From contig URIA01000001.1 in NCBI GenBank assembly GCA_900547765.1, positions 1 to 64,000 on the forward strand: a stretch of 64,000 nt of DNA, in the 5' to 3' direction. A program made the translations under genes and the position numbers. Shown one piece after another: positions 53,942 to 62,841 of this stretch (its first letter is position 1; every line of letters starts with the position of its first letter). Source of the DNA: an uncultured Collinsella sp. GTDB lineage: Bacteria; Actinomycetota; Coriobacteriia; Coriobacteriales; Coriobacteriaceae. The notes below the pieces were generated by a model, which had not been told where the DNA came from, searched no databases, and saw nothing but the letters and a program-made list of their open reading frames with translations.

Positions 53942-56038
53942 TTACTTTTTGCGGGCAAGCTCACCGATGTTGGCGATGCCGGAGAAAACGGCCTCGAAGC
54001 GGTTGAGCAGCTTAAGGCGATTATCGCGAAGCTGCTCGTCCTTGTCCATGACCATAACCTCATCGAAGAAGCGGTCGATGGGGGCACGCAGGGCGGCGAG
54101 GGCGGCAAATGCGGCAGGGTAATCCTCGGCGGCGAGAGCAGCATCGACAGCGGTCTGAGCGGCCTCGGAGGCGTCGGCGAGCGCGAGCTCGACCTCGCCC
54201 ATCAGGCTGCGGTCGTACTCCGCACCCAGCTCGGGCTTGGAGATGTGCGCGGCGCGGGCATAGGCGGTAGCCAGGTTGTCGAAGGTCTCGGCATCGTTCT
54301 TGCGGGCCTCGTCGAGCGCGGCGCAGCGGGCGAAGAAGACGGACGGGGCGATGATGTGCACCGCGGAGACGGCAGCAACGGTATCGGCCGGGATCTTTTC
54401 GTCACGGGCCATGCTCACCAGGCGGCCATGGAAGAAGTCGCGAACCTGCTGGGCGACCTCGGCGGCGTCGAACTCAATGCCCTGCTCACTGTAGAGCTCG
54501 AGGGCGAAGTCGATGAGCGACGTGGGGTCGATCGGCAGACGGTCGCGCAGGATGTTGATGATGCCGATAGCGGCACGACGCAGCGCGTAGGGGTCCGAAG
54601 AGCCGGTCGGGGGCTCGCCGATGGCAAAGATACCGGCGATGGTATCGAGCTTGTCGGCACAGGCCACGATGCAGCCAGCGGTGCCCTCGGGCAGCTCGTC
54701 ACCGGCAAAGCGAGGACGATAGTGATCGCGAATAGCATGAGCGACCTCGTCGTTCTCCCCCATCGCGGTCGCGTAATAACCGCCCATCACGCCCTGCTGG
54801 CTCGTGAACTCGACGACGGCGTTAGACACCAGGTCGGCCTTGCACAGGTGCGCGGCGCGGGCGGCATCGGAGGCAAGGTGGGCGCCCAGGTGAGCCTCGC
54901 GGGCGATAGCGAGCGCGAGCTGCTCGATGCGCTCGGACTTGGCGAGCACGCTACCGAGCTTCTCCTGGAAGGCAACCTTGGCCAGACGCTCACGGAACTC
55001 GTCGAGGGAGATCTTCAGATCCTCCTCGTAGAAGAACTTTGCGTCGTCCAGACGGGCGCGCACGACGCGCTCGTTGCCGTCGATCACGCGCTCGGCGTTC
55101 TCGGGCTTGCTGTTGGAGACGACCACGAACTCACGCGTGAGTTTGCCCTCGCCGTCATAGATCGGGAAGTAGCGCTGGTTGGTGAGCATGGACTCGCAGA
55201 TGATCTCGTGCGGGACCTTGAGGAACTCCTCGTCGAAGGTACCGACGAGCACCGTCGGCCACTCGCAGAGGTTGATAACCTCTTCGAAGACCTTCTTGGG
55301 CGTATCGACATGGCAGCCGGGACGGGCAGCCTCGACCTCGGCGATACCGGCAAGGATGGCCTCACGACGACGCTCAGCAGAGAGCACGCCGGCGTCCTCG
55401 AGCACCTGCTCGTAGACGGCGGGGCTGGCGACAACGTGGTCACCAGGGCCAAGTACGCGATGACCACGCGTGGTGTTGCCACTCGTCACGTCGGCAAACG
55501 ACACGGGAACAACATCCTCGCCCAAAAGGCAGCAGATCCAACGGACCGGACGAACAAAGGTCGCGTGCTCGTGGCCCCAGCGCTGGCTGCGGTAGTTGGG
55601 CCACTGCAGGCCGGCAATAGTCTTCTCGCACAGAGCGGTCAGAATCGGCGTAGCCGGTGCGGAGGGAATGTTCTTCTCGGCGAACACATACTCGCGACCG
55701 TCAGTGTCCTCGCGTCGAACCAGGTCCTCGGCAGCCACACCGCACTTGCGGGCGAAGCCCTGGGCGGCCTTGGTGGCGTTGCCGTCGGCATCGAAGGCAA
55801 TGTTTGCCGCGGGACCGCGCTTGACCTCATGGACCTCATCGGTCGCAGTGGCGACATCGGCCACGAGCGCAGCCAGACGACGCGGGCTCGAGATCACGCG
55901 GACCTCGCCATGGGCCAGACCGGCCTCGTCGAGGCCCTTGGCGATCATGGTGCCAAGCTGCTTGACGGCATTGTTCAACGGTGCGGAGGGCATTTCCTCC
56001 GTACCAATCTCAAACAGGAAATCCTTAGCGTCTGCCAT
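53942..56038 (-). CDS. glyS: Glycyl-tRNA synthetase beta subunit
   Basis: tRNA-binding subunit of the alpha2-beta2 bacterial GlyRS. The 698 residues begin FLFEIGTEEMPSAPLNNAVKQL and contain an HD-like central region and a C-terminal anticodon/DALR domain (FDEVMVMDKDEQLRDNRLKLL). ATG 56038 lies three bases from the glyQ stop. Ends 34 bases before the PPDK regulator. Confidence 0.96.
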   Translation of the reverse strand: MADAKDFLFEIGTEEMPSAPLNNAVKQLGTMIAKGLDEAGLAHGEVRVISSPRRLAALVADVATATDEVHEVKRGPAANIAFDADGNATKAAQGFARKCGVAAEDLVRREDTDGREYVFAEKNIPSAPATPILTALCEKTIAGLQWPNYRSQRWGHEHATFVRPVRWICCLLGEDVVPVSFADVTSGNTTRGHRVLGPGDHVVASPAVYEQVLEDAGVLSAERRREAILAGIAEVEAARPGCHVDTPKKVFEEVINLCEWPTVLVGTFDEEFLKVPHEIICESMLTNQRYFPIYDGEGKLTREFVVVSNSKPENAERVIDGNERVVRARLDDAKFFYEEDLKISLDEFRERLAKVAFQEKLGSVLAKSERIEQLALAIAREAHLGAHLASDAARAAHLCKADLVSNAVVEFTSQQGVMGGYYATAMGENDEVAHAIRDHYRPRFAGDELPEGTAGCIVACADKLDTIAGIFAIGEPPTGSSDPYALRRAAIGIINILRDRLPIDPTSLIDFALELYSEQGIEFDAAEVAQQVRDFFHGRLVSMARDEKIPADTVAAVSAVHIIAPSVFFARCAALDEARKNDAETFDNLATAYARAAHISKPELGAEYDRSLMGEVELALADASEAAQTAVDAALAAEDYPAAFAALAALRAPIDRFFDEVMVMDKDEQLRDNRLKLLNRFEAVFSGIANIGELARKK

Positions 56039-56041
56039 GGC

Positions 56042-56953
56042 TTACGCCACCTCGCCTTCCTGGTCGGCATTCTCGTTGACTCCGGCGACCTCGGCCATGT
56101 AGGCCTCGCAGCACGCCTTGGCGACGGCGCGGACGCGCAGGATGTAGTTGGCACGCTCGACCGCGGATAGGGCACCGCGGGCATCGAGCAGGTTGAAAGC
56201 GTGGCTGCACTTCATGACGCAGTCGTACGCCGGCAGCGGCAGCTTTCGCTCCAGGCAGGAATGGCACTCGGCCTCGTAGTCGTCAAACTTCTGACGCATC
56301 ATCTCGACGTTGGCGACCTCAAAGTTATAGGCACTGAACTCGCGCTCGTTCTCGAGGAACACGTCGCCATAGGTCATGGGCGTGCCGTCGGGCAGGTAGC
56401 TCCACACCAGGTCGTAGACGGAGTTGACGCCCTGCGCATACATGGCAATGCGCTCCAGGCCATAGGTGATCTCGACAGGCACGGGGTCGACCTCGATGCC
56501 GCCCACCTGCTGGAAGTACGTAAACTGCGTGACCTCCATGCCGTTGAGCCAGACCTCCCAGCCAAGACCCCAGGCGCCCAGCGTCGGGCTCTCCCAGTCG
56601 TCCTCGACAAAGCGGACGTCATGGTCGTTGGGGTCCAGGCCAATGGCGGCCAGCGAACCCAGGTAGAGCTCCTGGGCGTTGACCGGCGAGGGCTTGATGA
56701 GCACCTGGAACTGATAGTAGTGCTGCATGCGGTTGGGGTTCTCGCCGTAGCGGCCGTCGGCGGGACGGCGGCAAGGCTGCGCATAGCAGGTGCGCCACTC
56801 GGCGGGACCGAGCGAGCGCAGCGTGGTCGCGGTATGGAAGGTACCGGCACCGACCTCGGAGTCATAGGGCTGCATAATGACGCAGCCCTGCTCGCCCCAG
56901 TACTGCTGGAGGCGCAGGATGATGTCTTGGAAGGAAAGCGATGAAGCGTTCAT
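56042..56953 (-). CDS. glyQ: Glycyl-tRNA synthetase alpha subunit
   Basis: Catalytic class II subunit. The 303 residues include [45 protein letters not shown] and [23 protein letters not shown] [30 protein letters not shown] 56953. Two-gene operon glyQ-glyS, perhaps continuing into the PPDK regulator. Confidence 0.97.
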   Translation of the reverse strand: MNASSLSFQDIILRLQQYWGEQGCVIMQPYDSEVGAGTFHTATTLRSLGPAEWRTCYAQPCRRPADGRYGENPNRMQHYYQFQVLIKPSPVNAQELYLGSLAAIGLDPNDHDVRFVEDDWESPTLGAWGLGWEVWLNGMEVTQFTYFQQVGGIEVDPVPVEITYGLERIAMYAQGVNSVYDLVWSYLPDGTPMTYGDVFLENEREFSAYNFEVANVEMMRQKFDDYEAECHSCLERKLPLPAYDCVMKCSHAFNLLDARGALSAVERANYILRVRAVAKACCEAYMAEVAGVNENADQEGEVA

Positions 56954-57012
56954 GCCTCTAATATCCCCTCGTCGAAACGATTACACGGTTAGGTACTGTA
57001 CTATAGCGGTTT

Positions 57013-57576
57013 TTAGTCGATAGCGCCGATGCGGTTGAGCGGCCAGTAGCGCACAAGCGCCACAGCGATCAAATCAGAGCGATCGACGGGACCAAAGTAG
57101 CGTGAGTCGGCAGAGTTTTCGCGGTTGTCGCCCATCACCCACACGCACCCGTCGGGAACGGTGTAGGGATAGCTTACCTGAGCGCCGGGCGCTTGGACCG
57201 ATAGTGGCCAGCTCATGCCCGTCGTATAGTCCTCGTCGAGCGCTTGGCCGTCAACGACCACCTTGCCATCCTGCAGGTCGACCGTCTGGCCGGCCGTGGC
57301 AATAACGCGCTTGACAAGAACATCATGCTCGGAGGTGCCATCGGGGTTGTGAAACACCACGATGGCACCCTGCTTGACGGGCTGACCGAGCTCGAGACTC
57401 ACCTTTTGCGCCAGGATCTGGTCGCCAATCTCGATTGTGTCCTCCATAGAGCCGGTGGGCACCACAAAGGGCTCGACCACAAAGGTGCGGATCAGGAAGG
57501 TGGCCACAAGCGCGATCGCGATGACCGCGATCCACTCAAAAGCGCCCCTCAACGCGGAATGTTGCGTAGGAACCAT
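57013..57576 (-). CDS. lepB: Signal peptidase I
   Basis: Membrane-anchored serine protease that removes signal peptides. The 187 residues have one membrane anchor (about 14-35), the catalytic Ser in PTGSMEDTI, the catalytic Lys in VLVKRVIA and the MGDNRENSADSRYFGPV box. ATG 57576 has GAGGA six bases upstream; GTG 57582 overlaps the trmD stop but has no spacing. Last gene of the rpsP operon. Confidence 0.95.
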   Translation of the reverse strand: MVPTQHSALRGAFEWIAVIAIALVATFLIRTFVVEPFVVPTGSMEDTIEIGDQILAQKVSLELGQPVKQGAIVVFHNPDGTSEHDVLVKRVIATAGQTVDLQDGKVVVDGQALDEDYTTGMSWPLSVQAPGAQVSYPYTVPDGCVWVMGDNRENSADSRYFGPVDRSDLIAVALVRYWPLNRIGAID

Positions 57577-57578
57577 AC

Positions 57579-58337
57579 TCACTCCTCGCTCTGCGAATAC
57601 GAAGCGTCAAGGATCTCCTGCGCGTAAGCGCGCTCCTCGGGCGTGAGCCGCGCAGTCTCGATCAGGTCGGGACGCCAGCGACAGGTGCGCTCGATGGCAT
57701 TCTTGCGGCGCCAGGCATCGACCTTGGCGTGATCGCCGCTCACGAGCACCGGAGGAACGCCCTCGCCGTTGAACTCGGCGGGGCGGGTGTACTGCGCGTA
57801 CTCGAGCAGGCCTCCGTCCTCGGCGGTCGAGAACGACTCGTCCACGTTGCTCATCTCGTCGCCCAGGGCGCCGGGAATGAGGCGTACGACGGCATCGGCA
57901 ACGACCATCGCGGGCAGCTCGCCGCCCGTGAGCACATAGTCGCCGATCGACAGACGTTCATCGGCATACGCATACGCGCGCTCGTCGACGCCCTCGTAAC
58001 GGCTGCACACAAACAGCAGGCGCTCACTTTTGAGCAGGCGCTCGGCCACATGCTGCGTAAAAGGCTCGCCACAGGGGGTAAAGAACACCACAGTGGGCTT
58101 AGGACCCTCTGCGCTAATGGCCTCGATGGCCTCTGCGATAGGCTCGACCTTCATGAGCATGCCCTGCCCGCCGCCGTACGGCTCGTCATCGACGGTACGA
58201 TGGCGGTCGTGCGTCCAGTCGCGCAGGTTATACGCCTTAAAATCAAAAAGGCCGGCCTTGCGGGCGCGGCCCAAAATCGATGTGGACATAACGGGCTCAA
58301 ACATCTCGGGAAAGACCGAAAGGGTCTCGATCAGCAT
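57579..58337 (-). CDS. trmD: tRNA (guanine-37-N1)-methyltransferase
   Basis: SPOUT-fold methyltransferase that makes m1G37 and prevents frameshifting. The 252 residues carry TLSVFPEMFEPVMSTSILGRA, DEPYGGGQGMLMKVEPI and the knot LSIGDYVLTGGELPAMVVADAVVRLIPG. ATG 58337 follows GGGAGGA. Part of rpsP-khpA-rimM-trmD-lepB. Confidence 0.97.
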   Translation of the reverse strand: MLIETLSVFPEMFEPVMSTSILGRARKAGLFDFKAYNLRDWTHDRHRTVDDEPYGGGQGMLMKVEPIAEAIEAISAEGPKPTVVFFTPCGEPFTQHVAERLLKSERLLFVCSRYEGVDERAYAYADERLSIGDYVLTGGELPAMVVADAVVRLIPGALGDEMSNVDESFSTAEDGGLLEYAQYTRPAEFNGEGVPPVLVSGDHAKVDAWRRKNAIERTCRWRPDLIETARLTPEERAYAQEILDASYSQSEE

Positions 58338-58347
58338 GTTGTCCTCC

Positions 58348-58869
58348 CTACTTGTCCATATCGATCAGGCCGTCCATAACGTGGACGGAAATTGTTCCTG
58401 TGTCGGGAAGATCGAGCACAACCTGCTCGATCACGGGAATCAGTACCTCGCCGTACCGATCGCCCTCGACAACCCAAACATCGTTCGCGGGCGTCGACAT
58501 GATCTCGACGATCGTGCCGAGCGAACCGAAGCGCTCGTCGACCACCTCGCGACCCATCAGGTCGGTATAGGCAGCGTCGAGCGAATCGAGCTCAAAGTCG
58601 TCGCGATTTGCCAGCACATAGCATCCCGTGATGCCCTCGGCGGCCGTCAAGTCGTCAATGCCCTCAAACGAGACCAGATCGCCATCGCCCGTATCGGTGA
58701 CGGACACGACCGTGCAAAAGCGGTCGCGCTTGAGCGCCGGCGGCGTCAGGGCGACGCGCATGCCCGGCTCTAATACAGAAGGAAGCCCCCGCAGCGGCTG
58801 CGCGAGGACCTCCCCCTTCCTTCCGTGCGGCTTGACCACACGGGCGATGTTTTTGTACTGGGACCTCAA
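58348..58869 (-). CDS. rimM: Ribosome maturation factor RimM
   Basis: Assists 30S head assembly at S19. The 173 residues show IARVVKPHGRKGEVLAQPL, GCYVLANRDDFE and the PRC-barrel end (GTIVEIMSTPANDVWVVEGDRYGEVLIPVIEQVVLDLP). The only well-placed start is TTG 58869, with AGGA two bases away, so initiation is probably weak or coupled to khpA, whose stop is five bases upstream. The start lies in a 14-base palindrome (GGACC-TTGA-GGTCC). Confidence 0.92.
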   Translation of the reverse strand: MRSQYKNIARVVKPHGRKGEVLAQPLRGLPSVLEPGMRVALTPPALKRDRFCTVVSVTDTGDGDLVSFEGIDDLTAAEGITGCYVLANRDDFELDSLDAAYTDLMGREVVDERFGSLGTIVEIMSTPANDVWVVEGDRYGEVLIPVIEQVVLDLPDTGTISVHVMDGLIDMDK

Positions 58870-58873
58870 GGTC

Positions 58874-59158
58874 CTAGCCCAGAACCTCTACCTCGACAGC
58901 AGTGTCGAGGCGAGCGGCCAGTGCACGGGCGAGCGTGCGAATGGCCTTGATGGTACGGCCACGACGGCCGATGACCTTAGCGACGTCATCCTCGGCGACC
59001 GAAACCTCAATCGTAGAGGCGTCATCACCATCGATGACCTCAAGGCTCACGGAATCCGGGTCGTCGACGATCTGAACAACGAGATATTCGACGAGATCGG
59101 CGATGCGATCTGAGAGCATTGCCTCACCCTCGAGCTGTGCAGCGTCAACCTCAGGCAC
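58874..59158 (-). CDS. khpA: KH-domain RNA-binding protein KhpA
   Basis: Small RNA-binding protein usually partnered with KhpB/Jag. The 94 residues contain one KH domain with the loop VIGRRGRTIKAIRTLARALAARL; about 15 extra residues precede it. The GTG start at 59158 follows GAGGAG. Its place between rpsP and rimM is standard. Confidence 0.93.
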   Translation of the reverse strand: MPEVDAAQLEGEAMLSDRIADLVEYLVVQIVDDPDSVSLEVIDGDDASTIEVSVAEDDVAKVIGRRGRTIKAIRTLARALAARLDTAVEVEVLG

Positions 59159-59161
59159 GAT

Positions 59162-59503
59162 TTACTCCTCGGCGCCCTCAGCGGCCTCAGCGGCAGCCTT
59201 AGCGGCCTCGGCCTCTTTGGCGAGCTGCTTCTTGGACTTCTTGACGACGGTCTCGGTCTTCTCGCCCTCGTTGGCGGCCTTGACCAGAGCGGCGACGGCG
59301 TCGGTGAGCTGAGCGCCCTTGGACTGCCAGTCGGCGATCTTCTCGAGGTCGAGGTTGATGGTCTTGGGGGCGGTCATCGGGTTGTAGCGGCCAACCTCCT
59401 CGATGATACGACCGTCACGCGGGGCGCGGGAATCGGCGACGACGACACGGTAGTACGGACGCTTCTTAGCGCCGTGACGAGCAAGGCGAATCTTGACTGC
59501 CAA
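59162..59503 (-). CDS. rpsP: 30S ribosomal protein S16
   Basis: 16S rRNA-binding protein. The 113 residues have [41 protein letters not shown], diagnostic for S16, and a long Ala/Lys/Glu-rich tail of about 35 residues. The start is TTG at 59503 with GGAGGAG six bases upstream; the frame open to 59539 has no homologous sequence. A leader hairpin GCAGC/GCTGC lies at 59523-59537. Confidence 0.95.
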   Translation of the reverse strand: MAVKIRLARHGAKKRPYYRVVVADSRAPRDGRIIEEVGRYNPMTAPKTINLDLEKIADWQSKGAQLTDAVAALVKAANEGEKTETVVKKSKKQLAKEAEAAKAAAEAAEGAEE

Positions 59504-59559
59504 AGGAAACTCCTCCAACCAAGCAGCTTTAGGCTGCAACTACAAACAAACAGTTGAAC

Positions 59560-59588
59560 ATAATACGCCATCGACGCGGGCAGGTGAA
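59560..59588 (-). promoter_or_regulatory. Predicted proximal rpsP promoter
   Basis: TTCACC (59588-59583), 17-base spacer, TATTAT (59565-59560). Confidence 0.5.
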
Positions 59589-59632
59589 GTCCGTGAGACT
59601 AACTTCTTCGGTGTAGTCGAGGGCAAATCCAT

Positions 59633-59660
59633 ATCTTAGACAAGAATTCGGGATTTGCAA
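59633..59660 (-). promoter_or_regulatory. Predicted distal rpsP promoter
   Basis: TTGCAA (59660-59655), 16-base spacer, TAAGAT (59638-59633). Confidence 0.5.
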
Positions 59661-59692
59661 GCACATACACGCACCCCACATGAGCTGCGCGG

Positions 59693-59698
59693 TATACT
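59693..59698 (+). promoter_or_regulatory. Predicted dinB -10 element
   Basis: TATACT ends seven bases before ATG 59705, so the transcript would start at or next to the start codon. Confidence 0.45.
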
Positions 59699-59704
59699 CA
59701 TGAC

Positions 59705-60958
59705 ATGGAAAGACGCGAACATACATACGGTTATGAGGATGCCATGGGCGTCACGCCGCCTCCCTGGACGGGTCCGGCGGTGGGCCTCATGGACCTCGAT
59801 GCGTTTTTTGCGAGCGTGGAGGTGCTCGATCATCCCGAATGGCGCGGAAAGCCGCTCATCGTGGGCGGAGACGCCGATTCGCGTGGCGTCGTGTCCACGT
59901 GTTCGTATGAGGCACGTCGCTTTGGCGTGCACTCTGCCATGGCCTCGGCCGAGGCGCGGCGCTTGTGCCCGCAAGCCATTTGGACGCACGGGCACTTTGA
60001 TCGCTACCGCGAGGTGAGCGCGCAGGTCATGGCGATTCTCGCCGACGAGACCCCGCGCGTTGAGCGCGTATCCATCGACGAAGCCTTTATCGATATCACA
60101 CCGGGTCACTTTGCGCCCGAAGACCCGCTGCTGGTTGCGCGGCGTATAAGCGACCGCGTGGCAGCGCTCGGAGTGACGTGCTCCATTGGTGTGGGCTGCA
60201 ACAAGACGGTCGCAAAGATCGCAAGCGAGCGGGATAAGCCGTTTGGGCTGACCATCGTGCGCCCCGGAACCGAGCAGCGCTTTTTGGCCGCGCTGCCGGT
60301 ATCTGCCATGAGCGGCATCGGGCGCTCGGCCGAGGAGCGACTGCGCCGCATGCGCATCTACACCCTCGGCGAGCTATCACGTGCACCGGAGTCCACGCTG
60401 GCTGCCATTTTTGGCGTGAATGGCGAGCGTATGCGCCAGCGTGCGTTGGGGCTCGAAATATCCGAAGTCACGAGTCTCGATGAAGAGCGCGAGGTCAAGT
60501 CGGTCAGCAATGAACGCACCTTTGCGAAAGATTTGACTGAGCGTGGGGACATCGAAGCGGCGATTGCGCTGTTGGGAGAGTCAGTGGGACGCCGCCTGCG
60601 CCGTCAGGGACTAACGGGCGCCACGGTGACGCTCAAACTCAAGTATTCGTATGGAAGCGGTCGCTCGGCACAGCGCCGGCTGCCGCATCCGACCGACGAT
60701 GAGAACATCTTCGTGGCGGTGGCGCTCGAGCTGCTCGATAACATCTGGCAGGAAGGCATGCATGTGCGCCTGGCGGGCATCGGCATGAGCGACTTTGACC
60801 ATCAGGGCGGCATCCAGACCGACCTGTTCTGCGAAATCGACGACCGCGGAGCCCAATCCAGCGACCGTCGCGACCTCTCAGTCGCCATCGACGCCGTCCG
60901 AGACAAGTTCGGCGACACCGCCCTATCTTTCGGCCGCCAATCCCGCTTCAGCGATTAA
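59705..60958 (+). CDS. dinB: DNA polymerase IV (DinB)
   Basis: Y-family translesion polymerase. Catalytic acids are in GLMDLDAFFASVE and RVSIDEAFIDIT; GCNKTVAKIASERDKPFG and a helix-hairpin-helix region (SAMSGIGRSAEERLRRMRI) precede the little-finger domain. I annotate ATG 59705 (417 residues, probably leaderless); ATG 59744 with GAGG upstream (404 residues) is equally plausible. No convincing LexA box is visible. It stands alone, divergent from rpsP. Confidence 0.94.
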   Translation: MERREHTYGYEDAMGVTPPPWTGPAVGLMDLDAFFASVEVLDHPEWRGKPLIVGGDADSRGVVSTCSYEARRFGVHSAMASAEARRLCPQAIWTHGHFDRYREVSAQVMAILADETPRVERVSIDEAFIDITPGHFAPEDPLLVARRISDRVAALGVTCSIGVGCNKTVAKIASERDKPFGLTIVRPGTEQRFLAALPVSAMSGIGRSAEERLRRMRIYTLGELSRAPESTLAAIFGVNGERMRQRALGLEISEVTSLDEEREVKSVSNERTFAKDLTERGDIEAAIALLGESVGRRLRRQGLTGATVTLKLKYSYGSGRSAQRRLPHPTDDENIFVAVALELLDNIWQEGMHVRLAGIGMSDFDHQGGIQTDLFCEIDDRGAQSSDRRDLSVAIDAVRDKFGDTALSFGRQSRFSD

Positions 60959-60970
60959 CCGCCTTTGAGC

Positions 60971-61014
60971 AAAAAGAAAGCCGGGCAGGTACGGAAAACC
61001 GCAACTGCCCGGCA
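60971..61014 (-). terminator. Terminator after rsfS
   Basis: GCCGGGCAG pairs with CTGCCCGGC, with CGG/CCG inside, and the minus strand continues CTTTCTTTTTG. It also separates the operon from convergent dinB. Confidence 0.88.
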
Positions 61015-61056
61015 AAATGCGCGAGGCTAACTAAAAGCCCCGTATCAAATGAGCCA

Positions 61057-61512
61057 CTAGAGGAGGTCGAGGGGGAGCTGGGGGGCGTCACCCCAGAGCT
61101 TTTCTAGACGGTAGAAGTCGCGGGCTTCGGGAGTGAAGACGTGAACGACGACCGAGCCGTAGTCCATGAGCATCCAGATCTTCTGCTCGCGGCCCTCGAT
61201 GGAGAACGGATGCTCACCGCAAGCCTCGGCGACCTTCTCCTCGATCTCGTCGACAATCGAATCGACCTGGCGGTTGTTGGTACCGGTGGCAAGCACAAAG
61301 TAGTCGCACACGTCGGAAAGCTCGGTCAGGTTGAGCACCTGCACGTCCTCGCCCTTCTTGTCGTAGGCGGCCTGCGCGGCGGCGCGGGCGACATCCTCGG
61401 CGGCGACACCGCTCGCGGACAGCGAGGCGGCGGTGCGGTCGGACGTGGCAACGAAACTCTTGTGCTCCACACCTTCAAGAATCTGCTCGTCAGTCATGGT
61501 CTCGTCGGCCAT
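61057..61512 (-). CDS. rsfS: Ribosomal silencing factor RsfS
   Basis: Binds L14 and blocks subunit joining when nutrients are short. The C-terminal RsfS domain holds VQVLNLTELSDVCDYFVLATGTNNRQVDSIVDEIEEKV and WMLMDYGSVVVHVFTPEARDFYRLEKLWGDA. The 151 residues include about 45 at the N-terminus not usual for the family. ATG 61512 has AGAGGT upstream. Last gene of obgE-nadD-yqeK-rsfS. Confidence 0.94.
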   Translation of the reverse strand: MADETMTDEQILEGVEHKSFVATSDRTAASLSASGVAAEDVARAAAQAAYDKKGEDVQVLNLTELSDVCDYFVLATGTNNRQVDSIVDEIEEKVAEACGEHPFSIEGREQKIWMLMDYGSVVVHVFTPEARDFYRLEKLWGDAPQLPLDLL

Positions 61513-61540
61513 GGAATACCTCTTTCTAGACACACCCGAG

Positions 61541-62161
61541 CTAGCGCAGCTGGGCGTAATGGTTGTAAATCGTAATAGCCGTGGGATAAAGATAGCGCCC
61601 GGACTGGATCACATAGACCAGACCCTGCGCAAAACAGGAGAAGAACAACTCGTCGAGCGAGGACTTCCCCACCATCTTGCGCAGCGCATGGGCATAGTCG
61701 CCGTGACGGTTGGGCTCGATGGCATCTGCCACAAAGACCACCATATCGAGCGGCGTCATGTCGCAGGCACCCACGGTGTGACGGTCGACAGCCTGGAAAA
61801 CGGCCGGTGACAGCTCGGGAAAAAGCTGCGGAAGCTCATAGGCGGCAACAGGGCCATGCAAAAGCGGCGTCGCGGCGGAAGGAGAGCCGGCAACCTTGAT
61901 GCCATAGTGAAGCGCGCGGGCCACGAGCTCGTCATCGGAAAGAACCTTGTCCCAGTCGTGAATTAAGCCGGCGGCAGCCGCATCAAAGCGGTCAACGCCG
62001 TAGACCTCGGCCAGATGAAGTGCGGTCTCGGCAACACCCAGCGAATGCACATAGCGCTTGCGATTATCTTTCATGCGAACATCGAGCAGCTCTTGAATGC
62101 GCTTGAGCAGCGCACGCTCATCGCCCTCAAACTGATCCTCTACCGACAACGTAGCCCCCAT
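61541..62161 (-). CDS. yqeK: HD-domain phosphohydrolase YqeK
   Basis: Metal-dependent HD protein; the Bacillus and Staphylococcus members hydrolyse Ap4A symmetrically. The 206 residues contain RKRYVHSLGVAETALHLAEVYGVD, AGLIHDWDK (His-Asp), HGPVAAYEL, DRHTVGACDMTPLDMVVFVADAIEPNR. ATG 62161 overlaps the nadD stop, GTG 62164 is an alternative; the ribosome site is weak. Order nadD-yqeK-rsfS is widespread. Confidence 0.9.
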   Translation of the reverse strand: MGATLSVEDQFEGDERALLKRIQELLDVRMKDNRKRYVHSLGVAETALHLAEVYGVDRFDAAAAGLIHDWDKVLSDDELVARALHYGIKVAGSPSAATPLLHGPVAAYELPQLFPELSPAVFQAVDRHTVGACDMTPLDMVVFVADAIEPNRHGDYAHALRKMVGKSSLDELFFSCFAQGLVYVIQSGRYLYPTAITIYNHYAQLR

Positions 62162-62838
62162 CACTCAAAATCTTCTTGGCCCAAATCGGCATATAGCCTG
62201 CGCTTGCGAATGTAGCCGAGCACGGACTCGCTCGTAAGATAGCGCACACTCATGCCGCGGGCAACTCGCTTACGAATGTTCGTCGAGCTGATCGCCAGCG
62301 CCGGAATCTGAATATAGCGCACGTCGAACGGCAGCCCCGACTCTTTGATTCGGGCACGCGCCGTATCGATATCAAAGCCCGGTCGCGTCGCCGCAATAAA
62401 GGTAGCAAGCTCAGCGATTCGTTCGGCATCATGCCAGGTCACAATATCGATAATCGCATCGGCGCCCGTAATAAAGTAGAGCTTTACCTGCGGCGGGTAA
62501 AAGTCGCGAAGGGCATGAAGCGTATCGGCAGTATAGGTCACGCCCGGACGGTCGATCTCGAAACGGCTCGCCAAAAACGCCGGATTCGCGGCGGTGGCGA
62601 GAACCGTCATGGCATAACGGTCCTCAGCAGGCGTCACCGGTTTGTCGAGTTTAAAGGCAGGAGAGCCGGCCGGCATAAAGAGCACAGCGTCCAAGTCGAG
62701 CGACTCGCGCGCCTGCTCGGCAGTCACCAAGTGCCCGTAATGAATCGGGTCGAAGGTGCCGCCCATAATGCCAAGCCGAAACTCTTTGCCCTCTTTTATG
62801 GGCAGCTCGGGCAAACCGATTCCACCGCGCAGCGACAT
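62161..62838 (-). CDS. nadD: Nicotinate-nucleotide adenylyltransferase
   Basis: Adenylates NaMN to NaAD in NAD synthesis. The 225 residues have GIMGGTFDPIHYGHLVTAEQA, FMPAGSPAFK, FITGADAIIDIVTWHDAE and the C-terminal ISSTNIRKRV. ATG 62838. It lies three bases after obgE. Confidence 0.96.
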   Translation of the reverse strand: MSLRGGIGLPELPIKEGKEFRLGIMGGTFDPIHYGHLVTAEQARESLDLDAVLFMPAGSPAFKLDKPVTPAEDRYAMTVLATAANPAFLASRFEIDRPGVTYTADTLHALRDFYPPQVKLYFITGADAIIDIVTWHDAERIAELATFIAATRPGFDIDTARARIKESGLPFDVRYIQIPALAISSTNIRKRVARGMSVRYLTSESVLGYIRKRRLYADLGQEDFE

Positions 62839-62841
62839 GGC

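Noticed and set aside
59713..59730. Possible LexA box at the start of dinB (CGAACATA)
   Set aside because: The second half does not match the Gram-positive consensus CGAAC-N4-GTTCG, and it lies inside the coding sequence.
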